Source of the DNA: Pseudomonadota bacterium
GTDB lineage: Bacteria > Desulfobacterota > GWC2-55-46 > JADFVP01
Assembly (NCBI GenBank): GCA_015222595.1
Contig: JADFVP010000200.1
Location: forward strand, 1-11,154
Direction of reading: 5' to 3'
Length of the DNA stretch: 11,154 nt
A program made the translations under genes and the position numbers. This document shows positions 6,261 to 11,154 of the stretch, one piece after another (position 1 is the stretch's first letter; the number at the start of each line of letters is the position of its first letter). The notes under the pieces were generated by a model. The model saw only the letters and a program-made list of their open reading frames with translations. It searched no databases and had not been told where the DNA came from.

Positions 6261-6701
6261 TTACTCTTCGTCTTCGTCCTTTTCCTGGTCATTTTCATGC
6301 TCTGGCTCAGGCTCAGGCCGAGGCTCATGCTCGGCGTCATATTCAGCTTCCGGATCCTGAATTCCGTGAAGAACCTGCCCGATATGGTCCGAGTACTCAA
6401 GGGTCTCGTCGTAGTAGAAGGTGACCTTCGGAATACAGCGGAGCCTTAGCTGCTTTGCCAGCATGCGCCGCAGGTAACCGCTTGCGCTGTTTAGCCCCGC
6501 GCAGCTCTCCTTCTTTTCCTTCTCGGTACCGAGCTGGCTGAAGTAGATCTTTGCGTCCCTAAGATCCGGCGTCATCTTCACATGAGTAATAGTAACGAAG
6601 CCGATTCTGGGGTCATTCAGCTCCCCGTGAAGCAGTATCGAGGCGACCTCCTGCCTGATGAGGTCTCCAACTCTATCGGAGCGTTTATATGCATGTACCA
6701 T
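6261..6701 (-). CDS. rbfA: 30S ribosome-binding factor A, with acidic tail
   Basis: The 146-residue product is RbfA, which binds the immature 30S subunit near the 5' end of 16S rRNA during late maturation and matters most in the cold. The N-terminal part (YKRSDRVGDLIRQEVASIL), the strand IGFVTITHVKMTPDLRDAKIYFS, and the AxG variant of the KH turn (A73-S74-G75, in NSASGYLRRM) are typical. The core ends near residue 115. The last 30 residues are almost entirely acidic and proline-rich (PRPEPEPEHENDQEKDEDEE), which makes the protein longer than the usual 110-130. The ATG at 6701 has only a weak purine run (AAAGAAG) upstream. A terminator-like hairpin with T7 ends 26 bases before the start, so transcription through this point may be controlled. 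nrnA follows after 106 bases. Confidence 0.95.
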   Translation of the reverse strand: MVHAYKRSDRVGDLIRQEVASILLHGELNDPRIGFVTITHVKMTPDLRDAKIYFSQLGTEKEKKESCAGLNSASGYLRRMLAKQLRLRCIPKVTFYYDETLEYSDHIGQVLHGIQDPEAEYDAEHEPRPEPEPEHENDQEKDEDEE

Positions 6702-6727
6702 CTGAGCTTACTTCTTTATTATATTCC

Positions 6728-6759
6728 AAAAAAAGGAGAGGGGCCGTAAAAGCCGGCCC
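6728..6759 (-). terminator. Intrinsic terminator-like hairpin upstream of rbfA
   Basis: GGGCCG (minus strand, 6754-6759) pairs perfectly with CGGCCC (6741-6746) around a 7-base loop. CTCTCC and then seven T (6728-6734) follow. The 6-base gap between stem and T-tract makes it less than ideal, yet it is the best terminator candidate in the window. It lies 129 bases after the ylxP stop and could end the nusA-infB-ylxP transcript or act as an attenuator in the rbfA leader. Confidence 0.5.
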
Positions 6760-6787
6760 ACTTCGCCAAAAATATCAGTATGAAACT

Positions 6788-6793
6788 ATTATA
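6788..6793 (-). promoter_or_regulatory. Consensus -10 hexamer upstream of rbfA
   Basis: A perfect TATAAT lies on the minus strand at 6788-6793. The sequence at the expected -35 distance (GCTTAA or CTTAAG) does not match TTGACA, and there is no clean TGn extension. If used, the transcript would start near 6781 and run through the terminator-like hairpin at 6728-6759 before reaching rbfA. Weak evidence. Confidence 0.25.
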
Positions 6794-6853
6794 ACCACAC
6801 GCTTCGCAACTTAAGCGGCCAACTTCGCTCTACATAAACCACCTGAGTTCGTC

Positions 6854-6887
6854 TAGCATAAATGGCCCACCTGCATAAATGGCCCAC
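6854..6887. repeat. Two tandem 17-bp repeats after ylxP
   Basis: Units 6854-6870 and 6871-6887 share 15 identical bases in a row (GCATAAATGGCCCAC on the plus strand). They begin one base after the ylxP stop codon. A weaker relative reading GTGGTTTATGTAG on the minus strand lies a little further downstream. They look like a slipped-strand duplication. Confidence 0.9.
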
Positions 6888-6888
6888 G

Positions 6889-7176
6889 TTAGATGTTTAT
6901 CAGTTCCAGCGTATGGTCGGCCACTTCGGCGGTTCCTAAAGAGTAGACGTAGTCTATGACCTTGTCGGCCACCGAGTTTATGAACTGCCGGTCGTTACCG
7001 ACCGTTGCGAAACCTATAACTGCTCGTCGATGGTCGTCATTTGCGCCGACCTCGGCAATAGAGACATTGTACCGGTGCTTGACCTTCTCTATAAGGCTCT
7101 TTACGACCTTCCGCTTCCCCTTTAGGGAACGGTTGTCGTGCAGTATCAATGTAATAGAGCAGACCCCAACAACCAT
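6889..7176 (-). CDS. ylxP: DUF503 / YlxP-family protein
   Basis: The 95-residue product matches the DUF503 family, named YlxP in Bacillus. The hallmarks are MVVGVCSITLILHDNRSLKG at the start, KRKVVKSLIEKVKHRYNVSI, the central AEVGANDDHRRAVIGFATV, and the late VADKVIDYVYS. The fold is a small alpha-beta (ferredoxin-like) domain. The molecular role is poorly known; its constant place between infB and rbfA suggests a part in ribosome assembly or translation initiation, which is inference from context. The ATG at 7176 has a weak purine-rich region upstream (AGAGAC at about 8 bases). It lies 126 bases after infB, a gap with an imperfect direct repeat, and 187 bases before rbfA. No membrane segment or metal-binding motif is visible. 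Confidence 0.9.
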   Translation of the reverse strand: MVVGVCSITLILHDNRSLKGKRKVVKSLIEKVKHRYNVSIAEVGANDDHRRAVIGFATVGNDRQFINSVADKVIDYVYSLGTAEVADHTLELINI

Positions 7177-7263
7177 CTTGTTTAGTCTCTATATGACTTG
7201 CCTGCCAGCCGACAACATTGCCTTGCTCCGACCCAATCTCTAGTAACCACCTGAATAACTTAA

Positions 7264-7297
7264 CTGACAAACAGGCCCCGTTGTCTGAAAACAGGCC
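7264..7297. repeat. Imperfect direct repeat after infB
   Basis: CTGACAAACAGGCC (7264-7277) recurs as CTGAAAACAGGCC (7285-7297), just after the infB stop, with a period of about 20 bases and one small gap. No convincing hairpin or U-tract was seen in the 126-base gap between infB and ylxP. Confidence 0.6.
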
Positions 7298-7302
7298 TCG
7301 AA

Positions 7303-9678
7303 CTAGAGTTTGGCCATCTCCTCTTTCTCTATGAAGAGCTCTATAACGTCGCCGACCTTCAGGTCGTTATAGCCTTCTATCGCTATGCCGCACTCGTAAC
7401 CGGTCTGCACCTCTTTTACGTCCTCTTTGAATCTCTTGAGCGACGAGAGAACGCCATCGTATATAACGACGTTGTCGCGAATCAGCCTGACCTTCGCATT
7501 TCTGCTCGCCTTGCCGTCTACGATGTAACAACCTGCCACCGTGCCGACCTTGGTTACGCGGAAGATGTCTCTGACTTCTGCGCGGCCCAGAACCTCTTCC
7601 CTGATTATCGGGGCTAAGAGACCCTCCATTGCGTTACGCACGTCGTCCACAAGATTGTAGATTACGTTGTAGAGCTTTACGTCTACGGCGTCTTTCTTGG
7701 CCAGCGCATACGCCTTTGTTTCGGGCCTTACGTTAAAGCCTATTATGATAGCGTTGGAGGCGCTCGCGAGCATTACGTCTCCCTCGTTGATGCCGCCAAC
7801 ACCGCTATGGATGAACTTTATCTTTACGGCCTCGGTAGAGAGCTTGTTGAGAGAGTCCTTAACAGCCTCGATGGAGCCGTGAACGTCGGCCTTGATAATG
7901 AGGTTCAGCTCTTTTACGTCACCCTTGCTTATCTGCTCGTAGAGGTCTTCGAGGCTTATCTTCGCCGTCTGCTCGAGATCTTTGTCAGCTATTCTTTGCG
8001 CCCTTATGGAGGCAATCTGACGGGCGGTCGCTTCATCCTTGACGACATGGAAGGTGTCTCCGGCCTCGGGTACTCCCGAGAGCCCCAGAACCTCGATCGG
8101 CATGGACGGCCCTGCGCTCTCAATTCTAACACCCCGGTCGCTTAACATAGCTCTTGCACGGCCATGATGCACGCCTGAGACAAAGGCGTCTCCGACCTTG
8201 ACCGTACCGCTCTGAATCAGCACCGTGGCAACAGGACCGCGTCCCTTATCGAGCTGCGCCTCTACTATAATTCCCTTTGCCGGCGTCTCTACGGATGCCT
8301 TCAGCTCTAGGATTTCGGCCTGAAGCAGTATCATCTCGACCAGCTCTTTTACGTTGGTCCGCTGCTTGGCCGAGACCTCCATGAAGATAGTATCTCCGCC
8401 CCACTCCTCAGAGATCAGTTCGTAGCTCGAAAGCTCATTTCTGATCCTGGTCGAGTCAGCTTCGGGCAGATCCATCTTGTTTATAGCTACTATTATCGGA
8501 ACCTCGGCGGCCTTGGCGTGGTTTATCGCCTCAATGGTCTGCGGCATAACCCCGTCATCGGCAGCGACCACGAGAATAACAAGGTCGGTGACCTTCGCTC
8601 CGCGCGATCTCATTGTGGTGAAGGCCTCATGCCCCGGCGTGTCGAGGAAGGTAACGTCGCCCTTGTCGAGATGGACGTGGTAGGCGCCTATGTGCTGGGT
8701 GATGCCTCCGGCCTCTCCTGTAGCGACATTGGTCTCACGTATGGCGTCGAGCAACGAGGTTTTACCGTGATCGACATGCCCCATAACGGTCACTACGGGT
8801 GCGCGTGTTACCACCGTACCGCTAGCCTCCGTGTCGAGCGCGCTATCCAAGAGCGTCTCCTCGGCAACAGCGGCGTTCTCTACCACAAAGTCGTACTCCT
8901 GCGCAATAAGGGTTGCCGCGTCGAGGTCGATAAACTGGTTGACGGTGGCCATAATGCCTAGCCCCATCAGCTTCTTTATGATCTCTCCGGCCTTTACTCC
9001 GAGCCTCTGCGAAAGCTCTGCTATGCTTATTGCGTCCACTATGCGCACGACACGCGACGCGCCTGTGGGAACCGTTATCTCCGTGCTCTTGAGCGCGCGG
9101 TTCTGCACCACCTGGTGTCTGCGGCGCTGCGGCTCTCTATTTCTGAAACGGCGGCCCTTCTTGCCCTGCACTCTTTGCGGGAAGAACTTCTTGGCCGGGG
9201 GCTCTTTGCCGAATACCTTTACCTCTTTAGCGGCCGCAGGCTTACCGGCCTTAGATTTATCTTCAGCCTTGGCTGTCTTTGCCTCCGGGGCGGCGGGCTT
9301 TGCCTCGGCCTCTTTAGCCGCTTTCGGCTTCTCGGCTACAGGCTCTGCGGACACAACCTTTTCGGGTGCGGCTTCGCTCTTTTTGGCAGCCGTCTTCTTG
9401 GGCGGCGTCTCTGACGCAACCGCTTCGACCGGTGCCTGCTCTTGTTCAGCCGTCTTCTTAGACGCCGCAACTGCCTTTTTAGGCGCAGCAGCCTTCTTCG
9501 GCTTTGCCTTTGCCTCCTCCGCAGCCTTCTCTTTGCTCTCGGCCTCTATGACATCGGCCTCTTTCTTAGCAATTTTTGCAGCGGAGCTTGCGGACCTGCG
9601 CCTTATAACGGTAGACTTAACTCGTTTTTCAACTACCGCATTCTGCCCATTCTCATTTTCTTTATCTTCTGTAGGCAT
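7303..9678 (-). CDS. infB: Translation initiation factor IF-2
   Basis: From the ATG at 9678 the product is 791 residues. IF-2 is the GTPase that brings initiator fMet-tRNA to the 30S subunit and promotes 50S joining. A short acidic start is followed by KRVKSTVIRRR, then a long Lys/Ala/Pro-rich linker (about 36-150). An IF2_N-type helical domain covers about 205-265. The GTPase shows G1 GHVDHGKT (about 300-307), G2 GITQHIG, G3 DTPGHE (346-351), G4 NKMD (400-403) and G5 SAK (436-438); beta-barrel domains and the initiator-tRNA-binding C-terminus follow. An in-frame ATG at 9735 exists but would overlap ylxR by 56 bases; the 9678 start lies one base after the ylxR stop (TGA-A-ATG), typical of coupled reinitiation. 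Compared with most IF-2 proteins, the first N-terminal subdomain seems absent. Confidence 0.97.
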   Translation of the reverse strand: MPTEDKENENGQNAVVEKRVKSTVIRRRSASSAAKIAKKEADVIEAESKEKAAEEAKAKPKKAAAPKKAVAASKKTAEQEQAPVEAVASETPPKKTAAKKSEAAPEKVVSAEPVAEKPKAAKEAEAKPAAPEAKTAKAEDKSKAGKPAAAKEVKVFGKEPPAKKFFPQRVQGKKGRRFRNREPQRRRHQVVQNRALKSTEITVPTGASRVVRIVDAISIAELSQRLGVKAGEIIKKLMGLGIMATVNQFIDLDAATLIAQEYDFVVENAAVAEETLLDSALDTEASGTVVTRAPVVTVMGHVDHGKTSLLDAIRETNVATGEAGGITQHIGAYHVHLDKGDVTFLDTPGHEAFTTMRSRGAKVTDLVILVVAADDGVMPQTIEAINHAKAAEVPIIVAINKMDLPEADSTRIRNELSSYELISEEWGGDTIFMEVSAKQRTNVKELVEMILLQAEILELKASVETPAKGIIVEAQLDKGRGPVATVLIQSGTVKVGDAFVSGVHHGRARAMLSDRGVRIESAGPSMPIEVLGLSGVPEAGDTFHVVKDEATARQIASIRAQRIADKDLEQTAKISLEDLYEQISKGDVKELNLIIKADVHGSIEAVKDSLNKLSTEAVKIKFIHSGVGGINEGDVMLASASNAIIIGFNVRPETKAYALAKKDAVDVKLYNVIYNLVDDVRNAMEGLLAPIIREEVLGRAEVRDIFRVTKVGTVAGCYIVDGKASRNAKVRLIRDNVVIYDGVLSSLKRFKEDVKEVQTGYECGIAIEGYNDLKVGDVIELFIEKEEMAKL

Positions 9679-9679
9679 T

Positions 9680-9955
9680 TCAACTCTGTTTAGAACTCTT
9701 AAACAACCCAAGCCTTTTACGGAACAGGTCCGCATCCGGCGCTTCAGTCTCTTTTCTAAATGCTCTTGAGAGGCGGCCCTTGTTCTGCGCTACCACCTCG
9801 ACACATTCGGCTCTTCGGCAGATGTATGCGCCTCTGCCTTTCATGCTGCTCTGCTCATCTATAACGGCGTGGCCCTCTACGGCAACCATCCTGACAAGTT
9901 CGCTCTTCTCTCTTGTGGCTCTACATGCAACACAGGTTCTAATAGAAGTGGGCAT
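9680..9955 (-). CDS. ylxR: YlxR-family RNA-binding protein
   Basis: The 91-residue product starts MPTSIRTCVACRATREKSEL and carries the YlxR pattern: a CVAC pair (C8 and C11), GRGAYIC at 40-46, a second cysteine pair (C46 and C51), and LSRAFR. YlxR proteins are small, basic, nucleoid- or RNA-associated proteins; in some bacteria they affect transcription broadly and RNase P activity, but a universal role is not settled. I chose the ATG at 9955 because GAGG lies 8 bases upstream and the length fits the family. A TTG at 9982 would add nine residues and overlap the nusA stop by 4 bases. The gene lies between nusA and infB, as in most bacteria that have it, and ends one base before the infB start. 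Confidence 0.93.
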   Translation of the reverse strand: MPTSIRTCVACRATREKSELVRMVAVEGHAVIDEQSSMKGRGAYICRRAECVEVVAQNKGRLSRAFRKETEAPDADLFRKRLGLFKSSKQS

Positions 9956-9978
9956 GGGCAGAACCTCAAGAGCCGGGA

Positions 9979-11154
9979 TCAACCGACCGGCTCTTCCTCT
10001 GGAACCTCATCTTCAGAATCGGCGGTATCAGGCTCGGCAGCCTCTTCTTCCACCTTATCCGCCTCTGCGGCCTCTGCGGTCTCATCATTAGAGTCTTCTA
10101 CATCAGGCTCCGCGGCCTCTTCTTCAACATCAGGCTCTTCGGCCTCTTCTTCGTTACCTGCCTCTTGCTTGAGAGCGTCCATCAGAGCGCTGTTTATCGC
10201 ATCTTTGCTCTTGTTGGAGCTCTTCTCTTTAGCCTCTTCTCTGGCATCAGACGCCTCTATCTCCTTGCGCAGCGCCTCTTCAGGAGAGAGCGACTCGCCA
10301 CCGGCGCCGTCGGTCTCGGTCCTTATATCTATCTTCCAGCCCGTCAGCTTTGCAGCAAGGCGCACGTTCTGCCCCTTCTTGCCTATGGCCAGCGAGAGCT
10401 GATCGTCGGGGACCACAACTTCCATTGCATGCTCGTCGGAGTCGGTTATCACCTTTGAGATCACTGCCGGAGAGAGCGTATTCTTCACATAGATAGCGGC
10501 CTCTTCCGACCAGTGGATAATATCTATCTTCTCGCCCTTCAGCTCCTGCACAACGGCCTGAACCCTTGAGCCCTTGACTCCAACGCACGCCCCTACAGGA
10601 TCTACGTCGTAGTTGTTGGAGACCACCGCAATCTTGGCCCTGTCTCCGGGCTCTCTTGCGGCGCCCTTTATCTCAACGATTCCCTCGTATACTTCGGGAA
10701 CCTCCATCTGGAAAAGTTTTATCAGAAAACCGGGATGGGTGCGCGACAACACTACCTGCGGGCCGCGCGACTCGCTGAGCACGTCCAGGACTATGCCCCT
10801 TATGCGCTCGCCCTGCCTGTAGCCTTCTCTGCGTACCTGCTCCTTCTTCGGCAGTATCGCTTCGGCCCTTCCGAGATCGACTATTATATCTCCGCGCTCG
10901 AAGCGGTGAACGATTCCCGTGATGATTTCGCCCTTCTTGTCGGTATACTCCTTAAAGACGATATCGCGCTCGGCGTCCCTTACCTTCTGTATGATTATCT
11001 GCTTAGCGGTCTGCGCGTCTATGCGCCCGAACTCGTTGGAGTCGAGCTTTACGCCTATAACATCGTCGAGCACGGCCTCAGGATCGAGTTCAACGGCTTC
11101 GGGAAGAGAAATCTGAAGATCCTCATCACCTACCTCCTCGACAACGGTCTTAAA
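9979..11154 (-). CDS. nusA: Transcription termination/antitermination protein NusA, 5' end outside window
   Basis: The frame is open to the right edge and shows 391 residues starting FKTVVEEVGDEDLQISL, so roughly 50-60 N-terminal residues are missing by comparison with typical NusA. NusA binds RNA polymerase and nascent RNA, and controls pausing, termination and antitermination. The visible order is: the end of the polymerase-binding N-terminal domain; an S1 domain (about 75-140, GEIITGIVHRFERGDIIVDL); KH1 (DPVGACVGVKGSRVQ near 188-198); and KH2 (LAIGKKGQNVRLAAKLTGWK from about 255). After a short basic linker comes a very acidic tail of nearly 60 residues instead of the two acidic-repeat domains of E. 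coli. The tail contains 27-bp repeats encoding EEEAEEPDV and EEEAAEPDV. A GTG at 11073 is an internal valine, not the start. ylxR follows with a tight junction. Confidence 0.97.
   Translation of the reverse strand, partial: FKTVVEEVGDEDLQISLPEAVELDPEAVLDDVIGVKLDSNEFGRIDAQTAKQIIIQKVRDAERDIVFKEYTDKKGEIITGIVHRFERGDIIVDLGRAEAILPKKEQVRREGYRQGERIRGIVLDVLSESRGPQVVLSRTHPGFLIKLFQMEVPEVYEGIVEIKGAAREPGDRAKIAVVSNNYDVDPVGACVGVKGSRVQAVVQELKGEKIDIIHWSEEAAIYVKNTLSPAVISKVITDSDEHAMEVVVPDDQLSLAIGKKGQNVRLAAKLTGWKIDIRTETDGAGGESLSPEEALRKEIEASDAREEAKEKSSNKSKDAINSALMDALKQEAGNEEEAEEPDVEEEAAEPDVEDSNDETAEAAEADKVEEEAAEPDTADSEDEVPEEEPVG
10025..10153. repeat. 27-bp repeats encoding the NusA acidic tail
   Basis: Two adjacent 27-bp units, 10100-10126 and 10127-10153, differ at three positions and encode nine-residue units of the EEEAAEPDV type. 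A third, more diverged unit at 10025-10051 encodes EEEAAEPDT. The unit length is a multiple of three, so changes in copy number keep the reading frame. Confidence 0.8.

Noticed and set aside
6718..6723. A second TATAAT just before rbfA
   Set aside because: The expected -35 position falls in the GC hairpin (CGGCCC), and the leader would be only about 10 bases; more likely AT-rich sequence by chance.
6854..6887. Repeats considered as a CRISPR remnant
   Set aside because: Only two units of 17 bp in direct contact with no spacer between them, and no cas genes nearby.
6854..6888. Tiny frame ATG CAG GTG GGC CAT TTA TGC TAG within the 17-bp repeats
   Set aside because: Seven codons, no ribosome-binding site, and the frame is a by-product of the tandem repeat.
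9679..9735. Upstream ATG at 9735 as the infB start
   Set aside because: It would overlap ylxR by 56 bases, and the extra 19 residues do not look like IF-2. The ATG at 9678 sits one base after the ylxR stop.
8831..9769. Long plus-strand open frame (312 codons), rich in Ala, Ser and Phe, looking like a membrane protein
   Set aside because: It lies antisense to infB, mostly over the Lys/Ala/Pro-rich linker. The apparent hydrophobicity follows from the complement of Lys and Glu codons, and IF-2 in the other strand is certain.
9956..9982. TTG at 9982 as the ylxR start
   Set aside because: TTG is a weaker start, and the ATG at 9955 has GAGG 8 bases upstream and gives the usual length with the CVAC motif near the N-terminus.
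11071..11073. GTG at 11073 as the start of nusA
   Set aside because: The frame stays open to the right edge and encodes clear NusA sequence upstream (FKTVVEEV and following residues), so this is an internal valine.

Overview
This window is one continuous minus-strand run of bacterial core information-processing genes. Read in the direction of transcription, from the right edge to the left, the order is: nusA (5' end cut off by the window), ylxR, infB, ylxP (DUF503), rbfA, nrnA (DHH phosphoesterase), truB, rpsO, pnp, an M16 zinc peptidase, and the first 12 codons of a response regulator cut by the left edge. I found no supported gene on the plus strand, and no RNA gene, insertion sequence, prophage gene or CRISPR array. 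No gene-free stretch reaches 300 bases; the longest gaps are about 155 to 187 bases.

This gene order is the classic nusA-infB cluster. The combination of ylxP, rbfA, a DHH-family nrnA, truB, rpsO, pnp and an M16 peptidase resembles Deltaproteobacteria and neighbouring uncultured lineages. The basic stretch KRVKSTVIRRR in IF-2 also resembles deltaproteobacterial IF-2 proteins from memory. I would therefore guess a Gram-negative, deltaproteobacteria-like organism of moderate GC content, but the sequence alone does not fix the lineage.

Region by region: 9676-11154 holds nusA, ylxR and the start of infB packed with a short gap or overlap, which implies translational coupling. 7303-9678 is infB. 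6889-7176 is ylxP. A 187-base gap (6702-6888) follows, carrying a 17-bp tandem repeat, a consensus -10 hexamer and a terminator-like hairpin with a T7 tract; it may divide the cluster into two transcription units. 5165-6701 holds rbfA and nrnA, separated by a second terminator-like hairpin. truB starts immediately at the nrnA stop. rpsO has the strongest Shine-Dalgarno in the window. pnp is preceded by a GC-rich hairpin and followed by a fully paired 16-bp hairpin. The M16 gene ends inside a good sigma70-type promoter that faces the partial response regulator.

Together the genes cover transcription elongation and antitermination (NusA), translation initiation (IF-2), 30S maturation (RbfA, S15), tRNA pseudouridylation (TruB) and RNA turnover (PNPase for 3'-5' decay, NrnA for the last short oligonucleotides). 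I do not see a new biological system here. The unusual material is small-scale: short near-perfect tandem duplications at several gene junctions, one of which duplicates the nrnA start region and creates a competing out-of-frame start; hairpins at transcript-processing positions; acidic low-complexity tails on NusA and RbfA; and an IF-2 that appears to lack the usual first N-terminal subdomain.
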